Source of the DNA: Bradyrhizobium valentinum
Lineage (GTDB): Bacteria > Pseudomonadota > Alphaproteobacteria > Rhizobiales > Xanthobacteraceae
Reading direction: 5' to 3'
DNA: 46,204 nucleotides
Assembly: GCF_001440405.1 (NCBI RefSeq)
Contig: NZ_LLXX01000059.1
Coordinates: 274-46,477 of the forward strand
The notes under the pieces were generated by a model. It had not been told where the DNA came from. It worked only from the letters and a program-made list of their open reading frames with translations, and searched no databases. The position numbers and the translations under genes were made by a program. Shown here piece after piece: positions 33,586-42,512 of this stretch; position 1 is the first letter of the stretch; each line of letters begins with the position of its first letter.

Positions 33586-35049
33586 TCAGAACGATCCCGC
33601 CACCGAGCCGAGCGCGATGACGGCAGCGAGGGCGACGAGTGCGCCGACGATGCCGACCATGACGATGTCGCGATAGCTCTCCCGGTGCGTCGATCCGCAG
33701 ACAGCGAGCAGCGTGACGACCGCGCCGTTATGCGGCAGGCTGTCGAGCGTACCCGAACTGATCACCGCCACGCGATGCAGCAGCGCGGGATCGAGTCCGA
33801 TCTCCGCCGCGCGCGCCATATACGTCCCCCCGAGTGCGTCGAGCGCAATCGTCAGCCCGCCCGATGCCGAGCCCGTGAGCGCGGCGAGCACGTTGGTCGC
33901 CACCGCGAGCGAGACCAGTGGTCCGCCGCCGATGCCGAGAACGGTGTCGCGCACGACGTCGAAGGCGGGCATCGCCGCCACCACGGCGCCGAAGCCGACC
34001 AGGCTCGCAACGCTCACAGCCGGCAGTACGGCGGCGTTGGCGCCGGCGTCCATGGTTGCGCGCAGGGCCGGCAATCGCCGATGGCTGACGGCGAGGACCG
34101 TCACGATCGCACAGGCGAGGGCTGTGATGACAGCCCATACGCCGCCGACGGCTGCGAGCGACGTTTCGCCCCAGCGAGCATCGGCGAGAAAGCGGGTGTC
34201 CAGCGCCGGCAGGATGAGCAGCGACATCGCGAGATTGACGAGAATCACCACAATGAGCGGCAGCCCGGCGAGTGCAACCGACGGCGGCGCGTCGGTTACT
34301 GCACCGTGTAAGATCTCCGCCGGATCGAACTCCCGTGCGGTGGTGGCGCGTTCGCGCAGCTTTTCGTCGGTGGCAAGACGGGCGGAAGGCATCGGCACGC
34401 CGTCGCCGAAGCCTTCGCCGTTTTTTCTTGAACTGGCCTCTTCGCGGTTGAGCCACCACAAGCCGAAGCCGAGCATGATCAACGATGCCAGAATGCCAAG
34501 GCCGGGCGCGGCGAACGGCGTGGTGCCGAAGAACGGCATCGGGATGGCGTTCTGGATCGATGGCGTGCCGGGCAGCGCCGACATTGTGAAGGTGGAGGTG
34601 CCGAGCACGATCGCCGCCGGCATCAGCCGCCGCGGGATGCCGGCGTTGCGAAACAGCTCGTGCGCCATCGGTGCGAGCACGAAGAAGGCGACAAACAGGC
34701 TGACGCCGCCATATGTGACCAGCGCTCCGGCGAGCACCACCGCGAGCACAGCCCGCCGCGTGCCCAGCCGCTGTGTCATGAAGGCCGCGATCGCGGCGAC
34801 CGAGCCGCTGTCTTCCATCAGTTTGCCGAACAGGGCGCCGAGCAGAAACAGCGGAAAGAACTGGGCCAGAAAGCCTGCCGCGCTGACCATGAAGGTCTGG
34901 GTCCAGTGGGCCAGCAGCGGCTCGCGGGAAAACAACGCGGCGACCAGCGCGGCGAGCGGCGCGAGCAGCAGCACGCTCCAGCCCCGATAGGCGAACAAGA
35001 TCAGCAGGCCGAGCCCGATCAGGATGCCGAGAAGTCCCAGCAGAGTCAT
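33586..35049 (-). CDS. GntP family permease
   Basis: A 487-residue transporter with about 12 hydrophobic segments, ending the operon that starts with HdeD. Family features: an N-terminal helix (MTLLGLLGILIGLGLLILFAYRG), KLMEDSGSVAAIAAFM, LVTYGGVSLFVAFFVLAPMA, LPGTPSIQNAIPMPFFGTTPFAAPG and a C-terminal ALTGSASGGLTIAL / ISSGTLDSLPHNGAVVTLL. GntP proteins are proton symporters of gluconate, fructuronate, lactate or similar hydroxy acids. ATG at 35049 lies 5 bp from the patatin stop; a GTG at 35061 is possible. Confidence 0.9.
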   Translation of the reverse strand: MTLLGLLGILIGLGLLILFAYRGWSVLLLAPLAALVAALFSREPLLAHWTQTFMVSAAGFLAQFFPLFLLGALFGKLMEDSGSVAAIAAFMTQRLGTRRAVLAVVLAGALVTYGGVSLFVAFFVLAPMAHELFRNAGIPRRLMPAAIVLGTSTFTMSALPGTPSIQNAIPMPFFGTTPFAAPGLGILASLIMLGFGLWWLNREEASSRKNGEGFGDGVPMPSARLATDEKLRERATTAREFDPAEILHGAVTDAPPSVALAGLPLIVVILVNLAMSLLILPALDTRFLADARWGETSLAAVGGVWAVITALACAIVTVLAVSHRRLPALRATMDAGANAAVLPAVSVASLVGFGAVVAAMPAFDVVRDTVLGIGGGPLVSLAVATNVLAALTGSASGGLTIALDALGGTYMARAAEIGLDPALLHRVAVISSGTLDSLPHNGAVVTLLAVCGSTHRESYRDIVMVGIVGALVALAAVIALGSVAGSF

Positions 35050-35054
35050 CGCCC

Positions 35055-36083
35055 TCAGCACTCCGCAAGCAGTGCATCGATATCCGCGGTGGAGCGCTGG
35101 CCGAGGTCGTCAGCATGCGCCTTGAGGAATGCGTCGGCGCTCTTGCGTCCCTCTTCCCTAAGCAGCGACACGAACTCCCATTCAGCATTGAGTTTCGATG
35201 ATGCACCGAACTCCGTCAGTTTGTCGGTCATGATCCGGTGCGTGCGCATTCCGGCCCAGCGCGCGCCCTCGCCGTGGCCGGGGTCCGCCACCTGGCGCAG
35301 CAGCGCGATCATGCGCAATTCCTTCATGAGCGGCGAGTTGAAGGAGATTTCGTTGAGGCGGTTGAGAATTTCGTTCGCCGTGCGCGGCGGTTTCGGTCGT
35401 TCGCGCGGATTGATCTGCACCAGGATGGTGTCGTGAGCGTCGCTTTCGCGCACCAGCGGCGTGAGGGTCGGATTGCCGGCATAGCCGCCATCCCAATAGG
35501 GTTCGCCGTCGACCTCGATCGCCTGGAACATGGTTGGTAGACAAGCCGAGGCAAGCAGGACGTCAGCCGTGATCTCCGCGTTGCGGAAGATGCGGCCGCG
35601 GCCGGTTCGCACATTGGTCGCGGTGACGAACAGCCTGATTGATGCCCGCGCCAGTCGGTCGAAATCGATGCTTTTGGCGAGGATGGCACGCAGCGGGTTG
35701 AGGCCGAGCGGATTGAGATCATAAGGCGAAAGCACACGGGCCATCAGGTCCATGGCGACATAGGCGGGTGACGTGTCGAGCGTCCAGCGGCCCATCAGTC
35801 GGTCGAGCGGCGAGCGCTGCAGCGGGCTGAACGCGGCGGCGTGCGACACGCTTCGCCAAAAGGCCGCGAGCGCCGCCCGCGCGCCATCGGCACCGCCTTG
35901 CGTCCATCCGTCGGCCACCAGGGCTGCATTCATTGCGCCCGCCGACGTGCCGGAGATCGCCTCGATCCGCAGCCAGGACTCCTCGATCAGCCGGTCCAGC
36001 ACGCCCCAGGTGAAAGCGCCGTGGGAGCCTCCGCCCTGCAAAGCGAGGTCCACCAGGACAGGTTCGCGCGCTGTTTCGTCCAT
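35055..36083 (-). CDS. Patatin-like phospholipase
   Basis: A 342-residue acyl hydrolase with a Ser-Asp dyad. Oxyanion motif LALQGGGSHGAFTWG at about 13-27, nucleophile elbow GTSAG with Ser47, and catalytic Asp in YWDGGYAGNP near residue 200. No signal peptide is visible, so it acts on cytosolic or inner-membrane lipids unless secreted by another route. ATG at 36083 with GAGG upstream; a GTG at 36116 would add 11 residues. Between LapA-like and GntP genes in a four-gene operon. Confidence 0.92.
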   Translation of the reverse strand: MDETAREPVLVDLALQGGGSHGAFTWGVLDRLIEESWLRIEAISGTSAGAMNAALVADGWTQGGADGARAALAAFWRSVSHAAAFSPLQRSPLDRLMGRWTLDTSPAYVAMDLMARVLSPYDLNPLGLNPLRAILAKSIDFDRLARASIRLFVTATNVRTGRGRIFRNAEITADVLLASACLPTMFQAIEVDGEPYWDGGYAGNPTLTPLVRESDAHDTILVQINPRERPKPPRTANEILNRLNEISFNSPLMKELRMIALLRQVADPGHGEGARWAGMRTHRIMTDKLTEFGASSKLNAEWEFVSLLREEGRKSADAFLKAHADDLGQRSTADIDALLAEC

Positions 36084-36121
36084 CGTCACCCTCGTTGATC
36101 GGAGATGAAACGACACTCAAC

Positions 36122-36352
36122 TCAGGACGCTCCGATACTTCCTCTCGATCCTTCGTAAGACCGGCGCAGTAGTGCGAACAGGCTGCCGCCCGTCGCCGCG
36201 CCAAGCAGGTAGGCGACGGCGACCAGCACAGCGAGCGGCACGCGGGCATTCAAGCCGAGGAAGGACATGGTGACGACCTCGAAGTTCTGCAGCGCGAAGA
36301 TGACGGTCGCAGCGACGAACAGAATGATGACGGCGAGGTATATCCAGCGCAT
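36122..36352 (-). CDS. LapA family (DUF1049) small membrane protein
   Basis: A 76-residue protein with two transmembrane helices (residues about 2-20 and 38-58) joined by NFEVVTMSFLGLNARVPL, which is the LapA/LPS-assembly protein A pattern. ATG at 36352 has a strong AAGGAGG. A membrane-assembly role is known for the E. coli homologue in LPS control. Here it lies between HdeD and patatin genes. Confidence 0.88.
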   Translation of the reverse strand: MRWIYLAVIILFVAATVIFALQNFEVVTMSFLGLNARVPLAVLVAVAYLLGAATGGSLFALLRRSYEGSRGSIGAS

Positions 36353-36410
36353 GGGCGCCTCCTTTTCGTCGATCAAGGGACTGCGCCGCGCGTAGTCCGC
36401 CAGTCGCACT

Positions 36411-36986
36411 TCAGCGAGCGCGGCGCAGGCCGAAGCCGAGTCCGATCCAGCCGGCGCCGGCCATGATGAGATCGATGGCGAGGAACAGGCCGAGGATATA
36501 GAGACTCGAAACCGGCCAGCGCAGCAGGATCAGTACGCCGAGCAGTAGCGTGATCACGCCTGATAGCGCCACCCAGATCCAGGGCGCTTCCCGTTTCATG
36601 CTGAAGGCCAGCACGATCCGCATGATGCCCGAGACGAGCAGCGATGCGCCGAGAACGAGGGTCAGTAGCACTGCGGCTAGCAGCGGATTCTGGAACGTAA
36701 CGAAGCCGGCGATGATGTAGAGCACGCCGAGCAGGGCCCAGAGCAGGAATTTGCCCCAACTCTTGATCTGGAAGGCGCCAAACACCTCTGCGACGCCGGC
36801 GATGATCATCATCACGCCGACCACGAGGACGCTCACGAAGGTGGCCATCGCGACGCTGCCAAGCGCGATAAACCCGGCGATGAGGTAGACGACGCCGAGC
36901 GCGACGATCCAGCCCCACTTGGCGCGCAGCGGCGCCGTATCCGAGCCGGCCTCAGGGCCTCTTTGGGTGTCTGAAGTGCTGGTCAT
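36411..36986 (-). CDS. HdeD family acid-resistance membrane protein
   Basis: A 191-residue membrane protein with six helices in paired repeats (DUF308): WGWIVALGVVYLIAGFIALG, LLWALLGVLYIIAGFVTF, WIWVALSGVITLLLGVLIL. The HdeD protein of E. coli is linked to acid resistance at high cell density. ATG at 36986 with GGAGG. First gene of the HdeD-LapA-patatin-GntP unit, suggesting an envelope or pH stress role. Confidence 0.9.
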   Translation of the reverse strand: MTSTSDTQRGPEAGSDTAPLRAKWGWIVALGVVYLIAGFIALGSVAMATFVSVLVVGVMMIIAGVAEVFGAFQIKSWGKFLLWALLGVLYIIAGFVTFQNPLLAAVLLTLVLGASLLVSGIMRIVLAFSMKREAPWIWVALSGVITLLLGVLILLRWPVSSLYILGLFLAIDLIMAGAGWIGLGFGLRRAR

Positions 36987-37334
36987 GACGGTCCTCCGAT
37001 GCGAAAACCTATCCGACGTTATTTGTCGGTCCGTCGATGCGACAGTGCGCGGCGCGGAATGTTCGACGCGTGGATATTAGCGCAACTGCGCGTTGCGATC
37101 ACCTGGTTTCAACATCGTCGGTCGTGATTTCCATCGTGCGAGGTCTTGCCGCGGCGCGATGCGGATCGGCTCGCTGGGATGGGCGATTTGTTGAGCGGTA
37201 GCAGTATGCTAGATCAGCCGCATCCCCTTCAGGCTCGCGCACCCGCGAGAGGGGACGCGGGCAGGGGGCCGTAGCTGACGATCATTCATGATGATCCGGC
37301 GGCGGCATTTTCCCTCTGCCCAAGGCAACCTCGG
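36987..37334. other. 348-bp gap upstream of HdeD
   Basis: Promoter region for the HdeD operon. It includes a hairpin with arms CCCGCG (37243-37248) and CGCGGG (37257-37262) that could end leftward transcription of the methyltransferase unit. No gene seen. Confidence 0.45.
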
Positions 37335-38039
37335 TCACGGCGAATCAGACAGCGGCTCTGCAAACGTTCGTCTCTTTGTTGCGCGCAAGAAGTGGAGGCT
37401 GAGCCATCGCAGCGGTCCGCCGTCGAGTTCATCCAATCCCTCGTCTGACAGCGGCTCGCTCAAACTGTATAGATCGAAGCGCCCATGCCGGCCGTGTTTC
37501 GCGCTCCAGTGACTCCGTGTTTCGAGATTGCCGGCGTAGTCGATCAGCAGCAACCGGCCGCCGCATCTGAGAACCCTGGACGCTTCACTGAGACAAAGCC
37601 GGCGCCGGCTCGGCGGTATCATGTGCATCACGGTCGTGATCGTAACGAGATTGAAGCGGCCGTCGTCGAACGGCAACCGAGCCGCATCCGCGTGATGAAA
37701 CGCGATGTCAACGCCGGCGCGGTGGACCTTGCGGCGTGCGGTAGTGAGCATGTTCTCGGAGACGTCGATACCGACGACCGACCCGCCCGGCTGCGCTCGC
37801 CGGTAAGTTGCTATCGCCTGTGTGCCCGTTCCGCATCCGATGTCCAGCACGCAGTGACCCGGGGCGACGCCCGCAAGGTCAAGCAGCTCCTCCCGGTACT
37901 GCTGCTCCCGCCCTCGCGTCAGGATCCACATCAGCAGATCATAGATGCGCGGAAATCCGATGCCACGGCTTGCCTCGGCGCCGGCGGCTTTGCCGCTGGC
38001 TTCGGTGATATCCGCGTTTCCCAACGGTTGATCACCCAT
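37335..38039 (-). CDS. Class I SAM-dependent methyltransferase
   Basis: A 234-residue Methyltransf_11/25-type enzyme. SAM-binding motif I is VLDIGCGTGTQAIATYRR, followed by VVGIDVSENMLTTARRK (acidic loop), HHADAARLPFDDGRFNLVTI and the post-motif LRCGGRLLLIDYAG. ATG at 38039 is 18 bp from the stop of the membrane-protein gene, so both form one operon. The methyl acceptor is unknown; the UbiE-like layout suggests a small molecule or lipid. Confidence 0.9.
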   Translation of the reverse strand: MGDQPLGNADITEASGKAAGAEASRGIGFPRIYDLLMWILTRGREQQYREELLDLAGVAPGHCVLDIGCGTGTQAIATYRRAQPGGSVVGIDVSENMLTTARRKVHRAGVDIAFHHADAARLPFDDGRFNLVTITTVMHMIPPSRRRLCLSEASRVLRCGGRLLLIDYAGNLETRSHWSAKHGRHGRFDLYSLSEPLSDEGLDELDGGPLRWLSLHFLRATKRRTFAEPLSDSP

Positions 38040-38057
38040 GGCTTGTTCCGTTCTCGA

Positions 38058-38771
38058 TTACGCAACCGCCAGGCGGCCGGGCTTCGCGGCGGCCGTTCGC
38101 AGCTTTGCCGCAATTGCAAAATGCACGAAGAGAAAGATCGGAACGACCATCCCCGGCACGAGGACTCCTGGTACCGTGCTCATGACCAACGTGCCGGGTT
38201 CTTCGGTGAAGATACGGAACGGTGTGCCAGGCATTGAGAGCAACCCGAGCGAAACCGCGACGACAAGGTCGAGAGCGCCGAACGCGTTCCAGGTGGCGAG
38301 CAAAATCCGGGGTACGCCAAGGCTGAGTGCCAGCGCTGACGCCAGCGCGATCGCGAATGCCGCTGTAAGGATGTCGCCGATCCCGGCGACTGGCGCGAAC
38401 GGTGCAGACAAGCGGCCGTCCGCATGGAAAAGTAGAAAGACAACGCCGCCCAGTCGCCCCGCATGCACCCCAACCAAGGCCGGCAGCGGCACGGCGAGAA
38501 CGGCACTGCGGAATTCGGGGACAAGAGACCAGCCTCCGAAGAGGAGCGCGAGGATCGTGGCGAACGGCAGTAGAGTGCCCGGCATCGGGCCAAAAGCTCC
38601 CGGCGCCAGCCAGCCGAGCGCGGCAATCGCGACTACAAACCCGAGCCATGCCGCCGCCGCCGCGAACAGGGCGAGCTTTGCCGCGGCCGATAGCGGCGAC
38701 AGCCCGACCAGCGTACCGACGAGGGTTGTGTACAGCGCCGCAACGAATATGGCAGCGATGATATCGAGCAT
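38058..38771 (-). CDS. Integral membrane protein of unknown function, TetR-linked
   Basis: A 237-residue protein with about seven hydrophobic helices. Recognisable conserved stretches include LPALVGVHAGRLGGVVFLLFHADGRL (given in part), NAFGALDLVVAVSLGLLS and SMPGTPFRIF. The family recurs in proteobacteria without a functional name that I know. ATG at 38771 has AAGGAGG. Directly divergent from a TetR gene with a large operator between them, and co-transcribed with the methyltransferase. Confidence 0.82.
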   Translation of the reverse strand: MLDIIAAIFVAALYTTLVGTLVGLSPLSAAAKLALFAAAAAWLGFVVAIAALGWLAPGAFGPMPGTLLPFATILALLFGGWSLVPEFRSAVLAVPLPALVGVHAGRLGGVVFLLFHADGRLSAPFAPVAGIGDILTAAFAIALASALALSLGVPRILLATWNAFGALDLVVAVSLGLLSMPGTPFRIFTEEPGTLVMSTVPGVLVPGMVVPIFLFVHFAIAAKLRTAAAKPGRLAVA

Positions 38772-38865
38772 GGTGTCCTCCTTTGCGCGCATCAGTACAG
38801 GGTGTATGATGATGAACACCATGTTCGGTATGGTCCACGGACGAACGACGAGCGATGTTCGCTAT

Positions 38866-38889
38866 CGGACAATTTCGAGAAATTGTCCG
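38866..38889. promoter_or_regulatory. TetR operator candidate
   Basis: CGGACAATTT (38866-38875), four bases, AAATTGTCCG (38880-38889): a perfect 10-4-10 inverted repeat. It lies 20 bp before the TetR start and about 95 bp before the divergent membrane-protein start. Size and position fit a dimeric TetR regulator that represses both transcripts and itself. Confidence 0.75.
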
Positions 38890-38909
38890 GGAATTTATGG
38901 CTCTGATAG

Positions 38910-39506
38910 ATGGCCGAGGTGATCGATCGCCGCGCGCTACGCACCCGCAAGGCGCTGCACAGCGCGCTCATGTCCTTGATTTTGCGCAAGGGCTACGAAG
39001 CCACCACGATTCAAGACATCATCGACGAGGCCGATGTCGGCCGCTCTACCTTCTATGGTCACTACACCGGCAAGGAAGACTTGCTGCGGAATGGCTTTCA
39101 GATTCTGCGCCGCGAGCTCACAGATGCACAGCGCGCTGCCCGCGCCGGGACTGATGGAGCGCAAGACGAGCCTCTGGGGTTCAGCCGCGCCATGTTCGAG
39201 CATGCTGCCGGCTACGCGGACGTCTACCTTGCGATGGTCGGCGGGCGCGGAGGCGTCGTGGCGATCAGCGAACTTCGCAAGGTTCTCTCGGAGTTCGTGC
39301 GTAAGGAGCTGCCGGCTGCGCGGGACGACGGCGCCGTCTCGCGCGAACTGGTGGTGCAATTTGTCGTCGGCACCCTCTTGACTGTGCTGACGTGGTGGCT
39401 TGAGCGAAGGCCCGGACTGACGCCGTCTCAGGCCGACGCGATGTTCCGCCGTTTGGCGCTCAATGGAGCAGGGGCATCGATCCGAACCAGGTCACGTGTT
39501 GGGTGA
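38910..39506 (+). CDS. TetR family transcriptional regulator
   Basis: A 198-residue regulator. The N-terminal helix-turn-helix spans about 8-57 (RTRKALHSALMSLILRKGYE, then TTIQDIIDEADVGRSTFYGHYTGKEDLL), ending in the canonical YGHYTGKEDLL. The C-terminal ligand domain resembles TetR_C of the AcrR-like group (VGTLLTVLTWWLERRPGLTPSQADAMFRRL). Divergent from the membrane protein/methyltransferase pair, with the perfect operator at 38866-38889 close to its start. Confidence 0.93.
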   Translation: MAEVIDRRALRTRKALHSALMSLILRKGYEATTIQDIIDEADVGRSTFYGHYTGKEDLLRNGFQILRRELTDAQRAARAGTDGAQDEPLGFSRAMFEHAAGYADVYLAMVGGRGGVVAISELRKVLSEFVRKELPAARDDGAVSRELVVQFVVGTLLTVLTWWLERRPGLTPSQADAMFRRLALNGAGASIRTRSRVG

Positions 39507-39566
39507 GCTTCGCCACGTGGTAGCGCCATGTGGTGGCTGGCTCTTCCAATGCGGTGGTCCGCCCCG

Positions 39567-40283
39567 CTAAGACAGCAGCCCAAGACTCCTGAAGCTCGCG
39601 TGCCCGTTCTTGCCGACGATGATGTGGTCGTGCACGGCGATTCCGAGCGGCTTTGCGATCTCGACGATCGCCTTGGTCATGTGGATATCGGCCTGCGAGG
39701 GCGTGGGATCGCCGGAGGGGTGGTTGTGCACCAGGATCAGCGCAGTCGCCGATAGTTCGAGCGCGCGCTTGATCACCTCGCGCGGATAGACCGGGGTGTG
39801 GTCGATGGTGCCGGTCTGCTGCACCTCGTCTGATATCAACTGGTTGCGCTTGTCGAGGAACAGCAGGCGAAACTGTTCCTTGTCGGCGAACGCCATGCCG
39901 CTGCGGCAATAATCGATCACGTCATTCCAGGACGACAGCGCAATCTTGCGCTTTATCTCGCCTTTCGCGACGCGGTTCGCGGCGGCCGCCAGCAGTTTGA
40001 TCTGGTTGACCGAAGCCTCGCCGATGCCGTCGACCTCGCGCAGCCGCGCCACCGGCGCGTGAATGACTTCGGCGAACGAGCCGAATCTTTTCAAGAGCGC
40101 TTTCGCCAACGGCTTGGTGTCGCGGCGGGGTAGGGCCGGGAAAAGCGCCATCTCCAATAATTCGTAGTCGCTCAGCGCCTCCGGACCGGCCGCATAGAAG
40201 CGCTCGCGCAAGCGTTCGCGGTGGCCGTGATAGTGCGGCGTATCGGCGGGTTGATCCGGGGGATTGCTGGTCTTGGCTGGCAT
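39567..40283 (-). CDS. radC: RadC family JAB-domain protein
   Basis: A 238-residue protein. An N-terminal helix-hairpin-helix-like part ([20 protein letters not shown]) precedes the MPN+/JAMM domain with [14 protein letters not shown] (H-x-H-x10-D) and upstream Glu, so the metal site looks complete. The DNA-repair role implied by the name is doubtful in the family. ATG at 40283 is preferred over a TTG at 40319. Its neighbours are map and the metallo-hydrolase/SMP-30 genes on the same strand. Confidence 0.9.
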   Translation of the reverse strand: MPAKTSNPPDQPADTPHYHGHRERLRERFYAAGPEALSDYELLEMALFPALPRRDTKPLAKALLKRFGSFAEVIHAPVARLREVDGIGEASVNQIKLLAAAANRVAKGEIKRKIALSSWNDVIDYCRSGMAFADKEQFRLLFLDKRNQLISDEVQQTGTIDHTPVYPREVIKRALELSATALILVHNHPSGDPTPSQADIHMTKAIVEIAKPLGIAVHDHIIVGKNGHASFRSLGLLS

Positions 40284-40395
40284 CGGCCGTAAACATGCCG
40301 TGCTGCCCAGCTTTTGCAACCCGGAATTGCGGGTACCTGAGGAAAAGGCGCCGTGCAGAGCACGGCGCCCTCGGGTCGTTCAAAACTTGCCGCGA

Positions 40396-41355
40396 TCACG
40401 CTTTCACGGCCGCGAACGCATAGCCGTTGCCGTCCTTTGACAGCGTGCCGACATTCGGGAAGCCGAAGTGATAGCCGGCGATCATGCCCTTTTCGGCGAT
40501 GACGCGATCGAAGAACGCGCGCCGCGTGGCTTCCGCTTTCGGTCCGTCCGAATCGAACATCGAGAACCAGCCGGGATTCTTGACGAACAACTGGTGTATA
40601 CCCGTGACGTCGCTCTGGATGAACAATTGCTGGCCGCCCGATGCCACCAGGAACGACATGTGTCCGATGGTGTGGCCGGGCGTGGCGATGGCCTTCACGC
40701 CAGGCGCGAGCTCGGCGCCGTCATTGTACTGTTTGATGTTCTTCCAGGTCGGGAAGGTCGCCTGAATCCGTTTGACGTGGGGGCGGAAGGATTCCGGCAT
40801 CTTCTCTACCAGCGCCGGATCGGTCCAGAACTTGTACTCCACCTCGGGCATCAGGATTTCCGCATTCGGAAATACTTGCGCGTTGGTCTCCTTCACCCAC
40901 AGGCCGGAGATGTGATCGGGATGGAAATGCGAGATCACCACCGTGGAGACGCTAGCCGGGTCGAGGCCGGCCGCCTTCATGTTGTCGGCGAGCTTGCCCA
41001 CAGTCGGCGGCCCGTTGCTGCCGAAGCCGGTGTCGAACAGCACGACCTTGCCGCCGGTCCGGATCGCGGTCACCGTAAAGGGATTGTCGAACTTGTCGGG
41101 GCCGATCCCGCCGGCCGTCAGCGCCTTCTTGACGTCGTCGAGCGAGGCGTTCTTGACGAAGCCCTCATTGAGGACACGCTCGATGGCTCCTTCATGCAGG
41201 CTGAAGACCTCGATCTCGCCGACCTTGTATTTGAGGCTGTCCGCGGCCCGCTGCGCCTGCGCCGCCCCGATGAATGAAACCGGTCCCTTGAGGCCGAAAA
41301 CGAGCGCTGCCCCGGTGCTCCCGAGAACCAGATCGCGACGTGAAATTTCGAACAT
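40396..41355 (-). CDS. Tat-exported MBL-fold metallo-hydrolase (second)
   Basis: A 319-residue enzyme. Twin-arginine signal SRRDLVLGSTGAALVFGL; the mature start lies near QAQRAADS. Zinc residues H143, H145, D147, H148 in VISHFHPDHISGL, third His in IATPGHTIGHMSF, Asp in LFIQSDVTG, and His in IAGYHFGFP. Shares layout and a signal with the 31864-32829 enzyme but diverges in sequence. Lies downstream of the SMP-30-like gene, so a shared lactone-related function is possible but unproven. Confidence 0.9.
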   Translation of the reverse strand: MFEISRRDLVLGSTGAALVFGLKGPVSFIGAAQAQRAADSLKYKVGEIEVFSLHEGAIERVLNEGFVKNASLDDVKKALTAGGIGPDKFDNPFTVTAIRTGGKVVLFDTGFGSNGPPTVGKLADNMKAAGLDPASVSTVVISHFHPDHISGLWVKETNAQVFPNAEILMPEVEYKFWTDPALVEKMPESFRPHVKRIQATFPTWKNIKQYNDGAELAPGVKAIATPGHTIGHMSFLVASGGQQLFIQSDVTGIHQLFVKNPGWFSMFDSDGPKAEATRRAFFDRVIAEKGMIAGYHFGFPNVGTLSKDGNGYAFAAVKA

Positions 41356-41517
41356 TGCCCATGCTCCCTTGGTTGATCCCTTGCCCGCCAGAGACTTCTG
41401 TTCCGAAGGGCCCCACGCTACGTGCTACCCCACACAACCCAGGATATTCCGGTGGCATTGCGACTCAATGACAGGTGGGCTGCCGCAAATGCGGCGCGGC
41501 TTGGCGAGGCAGGGCTT

Positions 41518-42476
41518 TCAGCACATGCGAGGCATTTGCAAACAAGGTTCGCGGCCGGGGCGGTCCACACGGAAGGCCTCGATGAAACGGCCCTCCTTCT
41601 GGGTCACGAACACGGTTCTGCCGTCGGGGCCGCCAAACGTAAGATTGGTCGGCTGCTTTCCGCGCAGGGGCACCTCGCGCTCGAGCGACCCGTCGGGCGC
41701 GATAATGGCGATCGTGCCGGCCGAAAGCCGCGCGAGATAAATCCGGCCGCTGGCGTCGGTGCGCAGGCCGTCGACCTCGAAATCCGCAAAACCCCTGACC
41801 AGACGCGGGTTGAGCAATTTGCTGCCGTCGAGGCGATAGGCCCAAACCTGCCGAGAATTCGACTCGCTGACGTAAAGCGTCGCGCCGTCCGGGCTCAGAT
41901 CGATCCCGTTGGTCACGCCGAGGCGTCTTGTGCTGGACATCACTTCACCCCGACCCTTGTCGTCGGCGCCGCGCGTAATGCGCCAGATCTGACCGCCCGA
42001 GGGCGATGCAAATCGCGGGTCGCTGGCATAGAGCGTGCCGTCCGCCGCGATCGCGAGGTCGTTCGGCTGATTGAACTGGTCGGAGTGAAAGTAGATGCGC
42101 GGCGCGGTTTCGCCGGGCGCGATGACCCAAACATTGTGCTTCTTGAAATCGGCGATGTACATCCGCCCCTGCCGATCGACGCGGATGCCATTGCCGATGC
42201 TATCAGCAGGAAGCGACGTGAAGAGCTCGGATTGCAAGGCGCCGGGCGCCAGCTTGCCGATCGTGCCGCTACGTTGAAAATTGACGACGTAAAGGTTGCC
42301 TGATGCGTCGACGGCGGGACCTTCGATGCCGGGAGTGTACTCGCCCTCTGGCGTCTCTTGCTGGCGAACAGGAGATCTTCGGCCGCGTTGCTCGGACGCA
42401 CGAGAAGGACGGCACATGCGATGAGGCAGGCCGCAACGAGTTCCGCCAGAGGGCCGCGTTCCGCCGTCGCCAACAT
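41518..42476 (-). pseudogene. SMP-30/gluconolactonase-like protein with apparent one-base frameshift
   Basis: The family body (beta-propeller, e.g. GIEGPAVDASGNLYVVNFQR, DRQGRMYIADFKKHNVWVI, QFNQPNDLAIAADGTLYASDPRF, LGVTNGIDLSPDGATLYVSES) is in one frame. The start and signal peptide (MLATAERGPLAELVAA, CLIACAVLLVRPSNAAED) lie in another. They meet at about 42360: one frame reads LLFASK, the other QETPEGEYTPG. One base appears to be missing. ATG at 42476 with GGGAG close upstream, 36 bp after map. Either a sequencing error or a young pseudogene; the rest of the protein is undamaged. Confidence 0.75.
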
Positions 42477-42512
42477 CAGCTCCCTGCGCGGGAGAGTCAG
42501 GCACCGACCCAA

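Noticed and set aside
33713..34990. 425-codon rightward frame opposite the GntP permease
   Set aside because: Antisense to a permease with clear family motifs; composed mainly of Ala/Ser/Pro/Thr with no known domain.
38038..38922. 294-codon rightward frame over the membrane protein gene
   Set aside because: Antisense to a membrane protein with strong ribosome-binding site; crosses the TetR operator.
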